A stretch of 64,000 nt of DNA. It comes from Lagopus muta. Taxonomy: Eukaryota > Chordata > Aves > Galliformes > Phasianidae. Within the stretch, counting starts at the first letter, position 1. Every line of letters starts with the position of its first letter. Positions 1-12,400 of the stretch are shown here, in pieces. The notes below the pieces were generated by a model. It was not told where the DNA came from, ran no database searches, and saw only the letters and a program-made list of their open reading frames with translations. The stretch covers positions 36,153,537-36,217,536 of the forward strand of contig NC_064440.1 in NCBI RefSeq assembly GCF_023343835.1, written 5' to 3'. The position numbers and the translations under genes were made by a program.

Positions 1-98
1 CTTGGCCTTACGAGAGCTTTGCACTGTTTTTCACCATTTTCTTAAGCCTCACTGTTATAGCTGTTTCTCATGTTGTAAAAAATGAACAAACAAAAACG

Positions 99-134
<36 letters not shown>

Positions 135-349
135 CTGAAGAAATAAAAGGCCTTAATATGCAGTCAGAAGCATCTGACAAAATGTGAGATTTGTAACTCC
201 AATTCAGCCAAAAAGCCACATGCTTAAAATGAATGTGTGCCAGCAGATAGAAGAAGCACACTCTCTTGCTAAGAACATCACCACTCAGCACACACTGATC
301 ACTTCTGCCCATCCATCCTGACAGATCCTTAGAGAACAGTCGTACATAC

Positions 350-3339
350 CTTCTACCAGGCATTGCAGCGCTGGCAGAAGATCTTATTAAAGGTTTTCGA
401 AGAGGGGAATGCTGGTAGTTTTGCTCTTCACTGCTTTGCCTTCCTTCCTCTTCACTTGCTTTCTTCTCCTTGGATGAAAATTCTCTTTTTGCTGGGCCTA
501 AAGTGACATATAAACATCAAGACAGGTACTCAGCAAATAATTTTCGCAACAGCTTTTTGCCTCAACTCCCCAGCGGTGCAGTGAGTAATTGGCTTTATTT
601 TCTGATAATATTATTCCAGTTACAACCTCATGGATGCACACAACACTAATAGGACAGCCTGCACTGGAAGTTGCACCAATGACGCCCACTAATTTCTGGT
701 TAGCTTTAGAGTTCCACAAAGGAAAAGCATTCTTGAATAAAACATTGCTAAGCAGTAAATGCAATTATTCAGCACATTGCCAGTAAATGAAGTCTGGGCA
801 TCAAATTTTAGTTCTTTTGAATTTGGGTTATAACTCAAAACCCACAGCTCAATACCCGGTGGCCTGGTTCAGCCTTGCTCAGTGACAAACTGATGCAAAA
901 CCACAAAAAACAGAACACCTGGTATTTAATCTGTTTTACCAACAAAAACTACGACTGTCACAACGTTTTCAGTGCTCCTGAGGTACTTGAACAATTCACA
1001 CATCCCAAGCTCAGGCTGGGGTTGACATGCCTCTTCAAGAGTTAAGTCGAAAAGAAAAAGAACAAATTCTCAGCCAGCTGGATTTCTCACACTCTCCCAG
1101 ATTAGTTACTATAGAATACTGCCATCCAGGTTTCTGTAGACCTTAATGCCAAAATAACATGACAAAAGCGTCCTTACAGCTGTTGCTTTGAGATATTTCT
1201 TCTCAGGAAAACAACTCTACAGCTGCTCTCTTGCTGTAAAACTAAGTTCCTGGGTTGGTCAAAGCTGTGGCAAGCCATTCACTCATTCTGAAACATATCT
1301 CCAAGCCAGGAACTTAGAGCTACAAACTCTGATTCATAAAATTAAAGGGAAGCACTTGGCAATTCAAATACTCACCTGGGGAGATGAATAGCCAACACCA
1401 GCATCTCCTTTTGCCTGAATCTCAAGCAGAGGGCTGGGGATAGCCCCCTTACTGGCTCCTAGGCTTCCTGGGAGCTATTCTTATTTTGTGAAGGCAGAGA
1501 AATAATTCTGTATGCAACTACATGCTTTAAAATATCCTCCCTCTCTCCCCAGTACCTGTGCCATTACCCACTGTACCACGCATCACCTGCTCATCACATC
1601 AAGAAACACAAGACTTACTTGTTTTCTTCTTCTGCCAAAATGTCACTATGTCTTTGTGCAATTCTTTTGCCTTTTTTTTGGCGAGGGCTGCAGAGGCCTG
1701 AAAGAAAACAAAGCGGAACTCAAGAGCTGTTAGCACAAGGAAGGACAGCTTCTGCTGGAGAAACATGTACCAACACTCAGACCTCCAGGTGCTGCCTTTT
1801 AGCCTAGAATCATTTGAGTTGTAAAGGACCTTTAAAGGCCATCTAGTTCATCTCCCTTACAATGAAAAGGGACACCCACAGCTCGATCAGGTGCTCAGAG
1901 CCCAGTCAAACCTGACCTTGAATGTCTCCAGGGATGGGGCATGGACCACCTCCTTGGTCAACCTGTACCAGTGCTTCACAACCTCCTGTCTGAGACATCC
2001 ATGCAACTGGCGGGGCTGGGTGTGTTCCACAACACATTACTTTTCTAAGGGACTGCAGAACACACGGGACTACAGGCCTCACCAAAGCAGCAACATTCCC
2101 AACAAGCGGATCACCCTGCAAAGATAGTGTTGCCCTTGATGCTACCGCATTTGGCGTTCAACTGCGCACTAATCACAGAATCACAAAGGCTGTAAAAGGC
2201 TCCTAAGATCATCCAGTCCAACCGTCAGCCCACCCCACCGTGCCACACCGACCACGTCCCTCGGCGCCTCAATCACCCTCTTCTCGAACACCTCCGAGGG
2301 CAGTGACTCCACCACCTCCCCAGGCTGCCTGTTCCAACGCCCCACCACTCTTCCGGACGGCAGTTACTTCCTAACATCCAGCCCGGCCCCGCGCCAGGCT
2401 GCAGCACTCAGGTTAACCCCCGCTCCCTCGCCGCCAGCCCCCAAAACATACGTGGTCAAAGAAGTGGACGACGGCCGTCTTCTTATTCCTGCGCGTCATG
2501 ACCCGGCGGACTTTCACGAACTGCCCGAAGTGCTTCTCCAGCACCGTCCTGTCGTTGAGGTAGTCGGGGACGTTTTTGCACTGGATGGCCGTTAGCTCGC
2601 CCGGCGCCGCGCCGCTCAGGCCGTCGGTGCCATCGTCGCCCCTCGCTCTGCGCGCCGGAGCGACGGGAGCGCCGTCCGCCGGCCCGAGCCTCGCCGGGTG
2701 CGGCATCTCCCGACCCTCGGCCGCCGGCTCCTCGGCCGCGCCCCGCTCGGGCTCCCCGCGCTCGCGGCCCTGGCTGCGCAGCACCTCCTGCAGCGTGCGG
2801 CCGAACAGGGCCCCGCCGCGGGGCCGGCTCAGCAGCACGGCGCGTTTCTCCGGCGGCGCTGCCACCCGCCCGCCCGACGCCGCCGTCCGCCGCGGCGAGC
2901 GCTCCCGCTCCTCCTTCCGCTTCAGCCCCTTCGGCACCGCCTCGCCCGCCTCCTCCGCGGCGTTCAACGGCGGCCGCGCGGCGCCCTCCTCGGGGCGGCC
3001 GAGCGGCGGGGCGGGCCGCGAGAAAGAGAAGCCGGCGGCGGGCGCCGGTGGCTCGTGTCCTGTCGCCTCGGGCGCGAAGCCGAAGGGCGGCGAGAAGGTG
3101 AAGGCGGCTGGGCCGTCGGGCGCCTTGAAGCGGAACTCCGGCGGCGCGAAGGCCCCGCCCGCCGCGTCGCTCGGCGCCGGGAGGCCGCCCAGGTCGGTGG
3201 GCGGCTTGAAGCTGAAGCCCGCGTTGCCCGCCGCCCGGCCCGGCCCGTAGGGCTGCGCGGGGACGAAGGGCGGCGCGACGGCCTGGCCGAAGCGCGGCGG
3301 GAAGGCGGGAGGGCCGCGGAACGGACCGCTGGCGTTCAT
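350..3339 (-). CDS. MCM3AP: MCM3AP (GANP), first three coding exons, partial
   Basis: MCM3AP/GANP is the nuclear scaffold of the TREX-2 mRNA export complex. Three exons join in frame on the minus strand: 3339-2452 (888 bp, ATG at 3339), 1697-1619 (79 bp) and 497-350 (148 bp), each with AG/GT borders. Exon one holds nucleoporin-like FG repeats (GFSFKPP near residue 40, FTFSPPFGF near 80, GFSFSRP near 105). It ends in an RRM-like fold of about residues 247-296, finishing AVVHFFDH. Exon two continues ASAALAKKKAKELHKD and exon three gives a Lys/Glu-rich stretch ending PLRKPLIRSSASAAMPG. Both follow the human protein as I remember it. The Sac3 and acetyltransferase parts lie beyond the window to the left. 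The open frame runs 5' of 3339 into the promoter, but the MNASGPF start matches the family's short N-terminus. Introns 498-1618 and 1698-2451 hold nothing else except CR1 in the second; a 30-base A run lies at about 103-132. Confidence 0.93.
1806..2005 (-). repeat. CR1 LINE 3' fragment
   Basis: Antisense CR1 tail in MCM3AP intron 2. On the minus strand it reads the usual end, with a motif like GGAGACATTCAAGGTCAGG, then the collapsed GATGAACTAGATGGCCTT block. It is 5'-truncated, as is normal for CR1. Confidence 0.8.
2174..2400 (-). repeat. CR1 LINE 3' fragment
   Basis: A second antisense CR1 tail, beginning with the typical AATCACAGAATCACAAAGG terminus and running through the GTTGGAACAGGCAGCC and GAGGTGGTGGAGTC blocks. 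It sits right against the MCM3AP CpG island and has an unusually high CpG content for a CR1. Confidence 0.85.
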
Positions 3340-3420
3340 GGCCTCCGCTTTCCGCGGCGGGCCGGCCCCGCGCACGCGCCGGCGGGCCGAGGCGGGCCGA
3401 GCGGGCGGAGCTCCGGCGCC
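3340..3420. promoter_or_regulatory. Bidirectional CpG-island promoter, MCM3AP / YBEY
   Basis: Only 81 bp separate the MCM3AP start codon (minus, 3339) from the YBEY start codon (plus, 3421). The interval is almost pure G+C and rich in CpG, and the island runs on into both first exons (about 2420-3790). It has no TATA box. A near-palindromic GCGCACGCGC at about 3369-3378 resembles an NRF1 site, and a GGGCGG GC box lies near 3403. Head-to-head pairing of these two genes is also known in mammals. Transcription starts inside or around this interval are inferred, not seen. Confidence 0.75.
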
Positions 3421-6400
3421 ATGAGCGTGCTGATCCGCAACGCGCAGCGCGCCGCGCCTCTGCGCCGGGTGCCGCTCCGTCGCGCCGTCTGCGCGCTGCG
3501 GGCCGCGCTGGGCGCCGCGCGCTTCGACGTGGCGCTGATCTGCGCCGGCGACGGGCTGATGAGGCGGCTGAACAGCGTGTACCGCCGGCGCCCCGAGCCC
3601 ACCGACGTGCTGTCCTTCCCCTACCATCGGGTGGCGCCGGGCGAGCTCCCGCGGCCGCGCAGCCGCGACGAGTACAACCTCGGGGACATCTTCCTGGGGG
3701 TGGAGCTCATCCAGCGGCGGTGCCGCCGGGACGGGGAGGACTTCGAGAGCGTGCTGACGGTGAGCGCCGCGGCGCGGAGGATCTGGGCCGGCGGCCTGGG
3801 AGCCTTAGCGTTCGTTTTTCTTCTTGGATTTTAGCTGCGGGAGGTGGGACTCTGATTGGAGCGGTGTCCACTTGAGCGAGCGGTGGGCCCAGGAAAACCT
3901 CGTGTTCTCGTGGGTATTCTCATGGGACCGTGAATCTCATGGTATCGTGTGTATTAGAGAATATGAATGTTGGACACAGCAAGCCTGCATATGCATGCAG
4001 ACCAGGGGAGGACAGGCTAGAAAGCAGCCCTGTGGAAAGGGATCTGGGGTTTTTGGATGACAGAGAGTTGAACGTGAGCCAGCAGTGTGCCTGGGCAGCC
4101 AGAAGGGCCAACTGTACACTGAGGTGCACCAGACCCAGCACTGCCAGCTGGGAGAAGGAAGGCAATGTCCCCCTGGTGCAGCCTCACCTGGAGCACTGGG
4201 GGCAGGTCGGGTGCCAGAGTATGAGAAGGACATAAAGCTATTGGAGAGCATCCAAAGGAGGGCTGCAAAGATGCTGAAGGATCTGGAGGGCAACGTGTGT
4301 GAGGGGTGGCTGAGATCCATGGTTTGTTCAGCCCAGAGCAGAGGAGGCTGAGGGGAGGAATCACAGTGGCCTAAAGCTTCCTGGTGAGGGGAGCAGAGGA
4401 GCAGGCACTGATTTGAACTGGTTGAGAGCAGTGGCCAACAGCTCAATGTCCGGATGGAGACCAGCGGACGAGTGGTGTCCATTAGGGGTCAGCGCTGGGA
4501 CTGACATGATTTCATGTGTTCATTATTCACAGTGGGATTGAGTGTGCCCTCAGCAAATATGCAGATGTTGCCAAGCTGTGTGCTGTGGTCAGCATACCCG
4601 AGGGACAGGATGTCATCCGGAGGGATGATGACAGGCTGAGCAGTGGGCCCAGGAGAACCTCATGAGGTTCAGCTAAGCCAAGTGCAAGGTTTTGCACCGG
4701 TGACGTGGCAGCCCCCACCATCAGTACAAGCTGAGGGATGTAAGGAACACAGCCTTGCTGAAAAGGACCTGGGGGTGCTGGTGGATGGCAGCTGGACATG
4801 AGCCAGCACTGTGCCCTCACAGCCCAAACCCAACCAGATCCTGGGCTGCATCAAAAGCAGTGCAGCCAGCAGGGCGAGGGAGGGGATCTGCCCTTCTGTG
4901 CTGTGAGACCTCACCTGGAGCTCTGCGTCCAGGTGGGGAGTCCTCAGTGCAGGAGAGATGTGCATCTGTTAGAGCATGTCTGGGGAAGGGCCACAGAAAT
5001 GCTCGTAGGGATGGAACACTTTGCCTAAGAGCACAGGCTGAGAGGGCTGGGGCTGTTCAGCATGGAGAAGAGAAAGCTGAGGGGAGACCTGAGAGCGGTC
5101 TTTTAATGTCTGATGGGGGGCTATGAGAAAGAAGGGGACAGAGTCTTCAGCAGAGTCTGTTGTAACGCGACAAGGGGAAGCAACTCGAAACTGAAAGAGG
5201 GGAGATTTAAATTGGATATAAGGAAAAGGCTTGTTCTGTTCTGTTTTGTTTTGCTTTACGATGAGGATATTGAAGCACTGCCACACGTTGCCCAGAGTTG
5301 GTGAGTTCCCCATCTCTGGAGGTGTTCAAGGTCAGGCTGAACAGGGCTCTGAGCAACCTGGTGTAGCTGTAGATGTCTGTGTTCATTGCAGTTGGGCTCC
5401 GTGGCCTTTAAAGGTCCCTTCCATCTCAAATGGTTCTATGATTAACTATAAGCCTGGGAGTTTTACTTGGTTTAATTTAAAGTAACACAGGTGAGCAGTT
5501 TCAGCTGCACACTGCTTCCGTACAGGAAGGACAGAAGACTGCCTACACCCACCACCTCCCTTGAGGTCTCAGTTCAGAATCTGCCCAGCCAGTGGCTGCA
5601 TGCCATGGCAGTGAGTGGAACCCAAGGCTTTGGAGAAATTAGGGGCTTTGGGACTGGTAAAAGGGCTGCTAAAATGGTGCAGGGTTAGTCGTGGCACTGC
5701 TCATGGCACAGGTCAGCAGAGCGAGCTACCTGATGCTAGTGGCAACTGTGTGTCACTCCTGTTGCTGATCTTGCCTGTACCAGCAAGCTGTGGCAGATGT
5801 TGGGAGTTAGATTTGTGACATCTACTCTCTGTTCTTTCTTCTCTGCACAGGTGACTGCAGCCCATGGATTGTGTCACTTGCTTGGCTACCAGCACAACAC
5901 AAAGGCGGAATGGGAACAGGTAAAGCAGTGCCCTTGCCATGGGAGGGTGCACAGTGCCCAAACTGTACCAAAGCTGAAAAGATTTCCCTTTATCACATCT
6001 CATGGAAGGGAGTGGCCCCAAGTCCTGTCCATCTCAGAATCACGGAACTGCAGGGGCTGGAAGGGACCTCTGGAGATCTTTTAGTCCAGTGTCCTGCTAA
6101 AGCAGCCTCCCTGCAGGAGGTTGCACAGAGAAGTGTTTGAATGGGTTGGAATATCTCCAAAGGAGATTCCACCACCTCTCTGAACAGCCTGTTCCAGGGC
6201 TCTGCCATCATCCTGGACAGCCCTGACAAGCTGGGGCACATGTTGGTAAGGACACGGTGCTTGTCACACAGGTATCGTGTCCCTGCTCTGCTCTCTGACC
6301 TGTGGTATTCGGCAGCTGTTTCAGCCCCTGTGCCCTTCTACAGATGTACCAGAAGGAAGAGGAAATCCTGGAGGAGCTGAACCGTCTCACAGGCAGCAGC

Positions 6401-6430
6401 CTCCGGCCCCTCACTGCTGGCCTCTTCTGA
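3421..6430 (+). CDS. YBEY: YBEY endoribonuclease, complete (3 exons, 164 aa)
   Basis: YBEY is a UPF0054 family metallo-endoribonuclease involved in ribosomal RNA and ribosome maturation; in animals it acts in mitochondria. Exons are 3421-3759 (113 codons), 5851-5919 (23 codons) and 6344-6430 (28 codons plus TGA). All junctions are phase 0 with GT/AG. Exon 1 carries MSVLIRNAQRAAPLRR, then the PTDVLSFP and YNLGDIFLGVE motifs. Exon 2 holds the zinc-binding HGLCHLLGYQH with His118, His122 and His128, so the active-site ligands are intact. The length (164 aa) fits the human protein (about 167 aa). Intron 1 contains a 1.5-kb composite CR1; intron 2 contains a short CR1. I see no AATAAA after the stop until 7731, inside POFUT2 intron 2, so the 3' end may overlap POFUT2. 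Confidence 0.95.
3950..5450 (+). repeat. Composite CR1 LINE (tandem partial units), copy A
   Basis: Lies in YBEY intron 1. Two successive CR1 pieces read in the same direction. The first (about 3950-4450) covers part of the ORF2 C-terminal region ([16 protein letters not shown]). The second (about 4450-5450) starts again upstream, near a degenerate SANMQMLPSC segment, and runs to the end ([36 protein letters not shown], then GGTCCCTTCCATCTCAAATG). A T-rich TTCTGTTCTGTTTTG block replaces the normal CR1 text after LDIRK. The reading frame is closed in many places. A sister copy lies inverted at 11738-13190. Confidence 0.88.
6033..6240 (-). repeat. CR1 LINE 3' fragment
   Basis: Antisense CR1 tail in YBEY intron 2. 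It starts ATCTCAGAATCACGGAACTG and ends in the CCAGGGCTCTGCCATCATCC block. It is 5'-truncated. Confidence 0.85.
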
Positions 6431-6465
6431 GAGAGGGACTGGGCTGCCACCAGGCCACCTTGGAC

Positions 6466-9400
6466 ATGGCAGCACACCACCCTGGCCTCCTCATGCTACT
6501 GCTGCTGGGTTTGGCCACCCTGGCCTTCCCACCGCACGCTGCCGCCCAGTCGCTGCCCGCTGCCCTCCGTGCTGGCCATGCTGCCACCTCGCTGCCCGCT
6601 GCCGCCGCCGCACCACGCACTCGGTGAGGAGCAGCCCCACCACCCTGACCCAGGCAGTGCTGTCTCCCTGGGTCTGAACCCCCCCCCCCACTACCTCTGC
6701 TCAGGCTGTGGGTCTGCTGATACGGTGACCAGCAGCACCACTGGGAAGTGATTTTGCAGGCACATCAGAAGCCTTGTTCACCCTGTTGTTTTGTTTGAGT
6801 CATGTCTGGGAGACAGCGCCATCATAGCCATAGTCATGATTTGGGTGCTGCCTGGGGTCTCTTTCTGTCTACCAACACCGGTTTTGCCTTTCTGGTGGCC
6901 TTTTCTAGTGGCAGAGAGCACTCACCCTTTCTGCCCTGTCCTTTCTCAAAGGGTCCTCCTTTGTCAGTATTTGTGTCACAGGAATTAGCCTGAGTGACCT
7001 GTCAGTCATTTCACCCCCCTCATTGCATACAGATTACTCTTCAGGGTGTGCAGTGTGCTCAGGGTATTTGCTCGGTGTCCCTTCTGTGTCCTCCCTTGCT
7101 GCAGGAGAGACCTGCCAAGAAGGCCTTCAACAACAGGAAAGCCCCTTGGTACCATCCTTCCTGTACTGCTAGGGCATGCCGTGGTCTCATCTGCCTGTGC
7201 AGCATGCACTGCTCAGCCTTCCCCTGTTTACACTCCCTTCCATCCCCTGAATACCACAAACTCATGAAAGAGCAAGAGTTATCCTTGCAGTAGAGTTGCA
7301 CCACATATACATGAAGTAAAATGACCCGTGTAATTGCTGTGAATTCTTCCTGAAGTGGTGATGTTGCCTTGTTCTCTCTAGATACCTTCTGTATGATGTA
7401 AATCCTCCTGAAGGCTTCAACCTTCGCAGAGATGTCTATATTCGTATTGCTTCACTTATGAAGACTTTGCTGAAAAGTGAAAATTGGGTGTTAGTTCTGC
7501 CACCCTGGGGACGTCTCTATCACTGGCAGAGCCCTGACATCCTTCAGGTCCGAATCCCTTGGTCTGAATTCTTTGATCTCCCAAGCCTTAATAGGAACAT
7601 TCCTGTCATTGAATACGAGCAGTTCCTTGCAGGTAAAGCATGAAATAATGCATTCTACACTTGACTAAATCATGGAAATGTTTTCTATAGAAGTTTGTTT
7701 TCACAAATGCTTTTATCCTCATTTATGTGAAATAAAAAATGATACAGATGGCAGGAGGAGTAATGAGAAGAAAACTTTTGGGGGCAGCTTGTTCCAGTGC
7801 TCTGTTACTCTGACAGTAAAGAATTTCCTTCTCATGTTCATGTGGAATTTCCTGTCTTCCTTTTCGTCCCATCCCTTGTGTTGGTGGGCACCCCAGAAAA
7901 AGAGCCCGGCTCCATCCTTCAGATGTTTAGAAGTGTTAGGAAGATCCCCTCGGTATTTTCTTCTCCAGGCTGCACAGCTCCAGCTCCCACAGCCTGTCCT
8001 CATGCAGGTGCTCCAAACCCTGACCAGCTTTGTGGCCCACCGCTGGATTCTCTCCAGCTGTTCCCTGTCTGCCTTGAACTGGGGAGCCCAGACCTGGACA
8101 CAGCCTCCTAAATGTGGCCTCACCAGGGCACAGCAGAGAGGAAGTATCACTTCCCTCGACCTGCTGGCCCTGCTCTCTGTAAAGCACCCCGTGGCACCAT
8201 TGGCCTTCCTACCAGCAAGGGCATGCTGCTGGTTCATGGCCAACCTGTTGTCCACCACAACACCCAGGTCGCTCTCTGCAGAGCTCCTCTCCAGCAGGAC
8301 AGCCCCTAACCTGTACAGATGCAAGCAGTTATTCCTCCACAGGTGCAAGACCTTACTCTTGCTCTTGTTGAATCGCATAGGGTTCCTCTCTGTCCAACTC
8401 TCCAGCTTGTCCAGGCCTTGCTGTATGGATGCACAGCCTTCTGCTGTTCCAACCACTCCTCCCAGCTTCATTTTCTTTAGAGTTTAATGCCACATAGAGT
8501 TAACCACCACACTGCAAAATCTGCAAGGGTCACAGAGCTCTTTGGCCCAGGACATAAAAACCACCGAATGTCACACCTCTGCAAAGGGCCCTGAAGGGAT
8601 CCTTGGCCCCTCCCTTTTAGTAAAAAGAATTTTAAACCCTGAAATTTGAGGGAGGAAAGGTAAGAAGGGTATGAGCTTCTGGAGGCTCTTCCTGTAGCAG
8701 CTACCCACAGCACTGAAAATCTCTGTGCTTCATACTTTCTCTGATCACGAAGGGAATCAAATTTTACATGAATCAAGAGGTAAAAATAATCTGCACATAA
8801 ATGATAGAAAACAAAGATGCAAAGAAAGCATGTGCAGGGCTGAACAAAGGCTTGGAAGGAAGGCTTGGTTTTGTTCTACGTAAGATATGTTCTATCCAGT
8901 TTTAAAATTTACGCTTTTGTGCTGATTAATTTCTGTTTGGCACATTAACTCGCACATAGTTGAGTAGGAGTTGTCACATCCCTTGACCAGCGTTCAACTC
9001 ACACTGAACTTCCTTCCCTTTTCAGTAGGGAAAAGAAGGAAGAGGGAGACTAGTATGATATTATTTCCTGTGGAATTTTAACTGCAAGTAATGCTAGTTT
9101 GCATAATGATTTTTTTTCATGCCCATTAATACTTTGCTTTGCCTTCTGCTTAGAATCAGGAGGGCCCTTTATTGAGCAGATTTATGTCCTGCAAGGCTAT
9201 AAGGAAGGATGGAAAGAAGGAACATGGGAAGAAAAAATAGATGAGAGGCCTTGCATTGATCAGCTTATGTATTCCAAAGACAAGCATCAGTACTACAGGT
9301 AACGTCTAGCAATCATATCACTGGTCTTCTACTTAGTAAGAAATTCACCCACTTTGATGGAACAAACTTGTGTGATTAGTGATAGTGTTTGTGAGCCTCT

Positions 9401-12400
9401 GAATGCATTGGATTCATTTTCTTTATAAAACTTGATCAGTATCAAAATGTAGTAGAAAACACAATCTTAGAAAGTCATTATGTCATAAAAAATATTATAA
9501 AGGAACTGTCTGGTTTCTTTACATTATATATCACCTTCCTAGGGTGTACTGCTGGTTTATTTCATTCTGTGTGTGGCATAAACTTAAAACACAAGCCTGT
9601 GAACCGAAACCTTTTATTTTCTTTCAGAGGATGGTTCTGGGGTTATGAAGAAACGCGGGGACTGAATGTCTCTTGCTTATCTGTTCAAGGATCTGCCTCT
9701 GTTGTAGCCCCCATCCTTCTGAAGAATACCTCAGCACAGTGAGTTGCTTTGTGTTATTATGCCATGCCCTAGGAGCCTGTTGCTAGGTGGGAAGAGCAGG
9801 GAGAACTTAAAGGCTATGTCTTGTTGTGATGTTTCATCACCAAGCTACCACGGTCCATTAAAATCATTACGGAAGGAATTTATGCTCAAAAAACAACTAA
9901 GAGGAGATAGCCTTGAACTCTTCCTAATTCTTTCGCAGGTAGATAACTGTACTTGTTTTCCTATTCTTCCTTTATGCTTCAATGTTGTGTTAAGAGGAGA
10001 GGGAACAGTGTAAATACAGTGCATCCCAAGTACTCATCTTGGATCAGAAGAGGCAGTGCCTGATCTCATGTGACATCAATCCCCATTAGTATGAGCTGCG
10101 TTTATAGAAAGCACGTTTTGTCTTTCTGTTCTGAAAATGCAGAAATGCCACTAGAATGATCAGAGGAAAGGGAAACTCATATGAGAGATGAGGCATTCTT
10201 ATGTTGTCCCAGTAGCAGAGCATTTCCAGATAGCTGTGACCCTGTAATAACTGAAGAAGTTATAGCAAAGCAAAAGCTACAGAGTAGAACAGGAAAAGGA
10301 AATGATCACTGTCTGCATGTCAGGGGAATAAATCTATAGGAGAACTACAAGCTGTGGAAGATGAAGTGTAGCTTTGCCATGAGAAAAAATAGAGCCAAAT
10401 GTACGACATGAGTACTGTTTAATTGGAAATGAGATGAAAGTCCCCTCGGCAGAGCAGTGAGATCTGTGGTTCCTCCTGCGGGGAGCAGAGGAAGCAGAAT
10501 CCTGTTCTTCAGCAGTGGTGGTGTACTGTTTGTGGGGGTTAAACCGCAATATTTGCTGGTGAAAGCGGGAATCTGTATAAAGTAAACCATGAAAGTCTGT
10601 ATAAGTAGTCCTGCAGTGAATTCTTCCTATGGTACCTATGATAGATCTGGTGTTGAGGAAAGTCAAGAGAAAAATTAGGAGTGATGCCAAAGCATTCCTA
10701 AGCTGCAGACAAGGTGCTTCCTTGTGGATCACAAGGTTATATTTCTCAATCAGACCTGAGCAGGAATAGCAACAAGCATAACAGTGCAAGTGCAGCTGTA
10801 GGCCTCTGAAGGGGACCTACAGAAGAGCTGGGGAGGGACTTTTTATAAGGGCATGTAGCAACGAGAGAAAATGGCTTTAAACTGGAAGAGGAGAGATTGA
10901 CTAGTGTCAATCTAGGATATTAGGAAGAAATTTGTAACTGGTGGAGAGGTACTGGAACAGGTTGCTTAGGAAAGTTAAGGTTGGAGATGTTCAAGGCCAG
11001 GCTGGATGGGGTTTCGAGCAACCTGGTCTGGTGGAAGGTGTCCCTGCCTATGGCAGGGGTTGGAACTAGATGATCTCTGAGGTCCCTTCCAACCCAAAAC
11101 ATTCTATGATTCTATGATCAGATTTCATCTGCTGCTCTCTTTCATTAGCCAGTCATCAAACTTCTCTAACTCTTCAGAGTAGGCCTTTGAATTACTGCTC
11201 TGAACAATTTAACACGATCAGCAAGCTCATCACCCTAATGTTCACAGCTTTCCTAGGCTTTTTGTTTAGGAATGTGGTGAAAAGCAGATTCCTTCCACTT
11301 GTGGCCTGCTACAATGAGAGCTGTACATCTCTTCCCATCTATAAACAGTTCTTTAATCTGTGCAATTTCCTGGCCTCCTGTGCCATAGTTGTTGTCTTAA
11401 AAAGCTTGGATGAACACTCTCAGCAAGTCCCAGCACACAGTATCAGTGAGACTTATCTTACTTGCATGCTTACTTATTTATTTGGAGTACTCCGTTCAGA
11501 AAACTGTAGAACAATCCAATTTGGAAGGCACCCACAAGGATCTTTGAATCTAACTGCTAACTTCACATAGAACTACCTCAAAAAATTAAACCCTGTGTCT
11601 GAAAGTGTTGTCCTTGACCTCCAGCAGCTTGAGGCCATGGCGACTGTCCTGGGCAACCTGTTCCATGCCCACCACATTTTGGTGCAGAGCCTCTGGTCCT
11701 GTCTTTGTTACTAAAGATCAGAGATCATGTAATCATCATAGATTTGTTTGAGTTGGAAGGAACCATGAAAGGCCAGCTAGTCCAGCTTCCCTGCAGTGAA
11801 CACAGACATCTATAGCTACATCAGGTCCAGCCTGACCTTGAACACCTCCAGAGATGGGGAACTCACCAACTCTGGGCAACGTGTGGCAGTGCTTCAGTAT
11901 CCTCATCGTAAAGCAAAACAAAACAGAACAGAACAAGCCTTTTCCTTATATCCAATTTAAATCTCCCCTCTTTCAGTTTGGAGCTGCTTCCCCTTGTCCC
12001 GTTACAATAGACCCTGCTGAAGACTCTGTCCCCTTCTTTCTCATAGCCCCCCGTCAGACATTAAAAGACTGCTCTCAGGTCTCCCCTCAGCCTTCTCTTC
12101 TCCATGCTGAACAGCCCCAGCCCTCTCAGCCTGTGCTCTTAGGCAAAGTGTTCCATCCCTACGAGCATTTCTGTGGCCCTTCCCCAGACATGCTCTAACA
12201 GATGCACATCTCTCCTGCACTGAGGACTCCCCACCTGGACACAGTGCTCCAGGTGAGGTCTCACAGCACAGAAGGGCAGATCCCCTCCCTCGCCCTGCTG
12301 GCTGCACTGCTTTTGATGCAGCCCAGGATCTGGTTGGGTTTGGGCTGTGAGGGCACAGTGCTGGCTCATGTCCAGCTGCTCATCCCTCAGCTTGTACTGA

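Noticed and set aside
2698-3834. Plus-strand 378-codon open frame across MCM3AP exon 1 and YBEY exon 1
   Set aside because: Its first half is the antisense of MCM3AP exon 1 in GC-rich DNA. Its second half reads YBEY exon 1 in the YBEY frame and runs through the donor at 3760.
3421-6430. YBEY as a retrocopy
   Set aside because: It has three exons with proper introns and an intact zinc motif, so it is the parental gene.
7719-8471. Minus-strand 250-codon frame as a possible host gene
   Set aside because: It is the C-terminal part of CR1 ORF2, listed as a repeat.
10334-10789. Minus-strand 151-codon open frame in POFUT2 intron 4
   Set aside because: No recognisable domain, and AT-rich intron composition. 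No supporting promoter or poly(A) signal seen.
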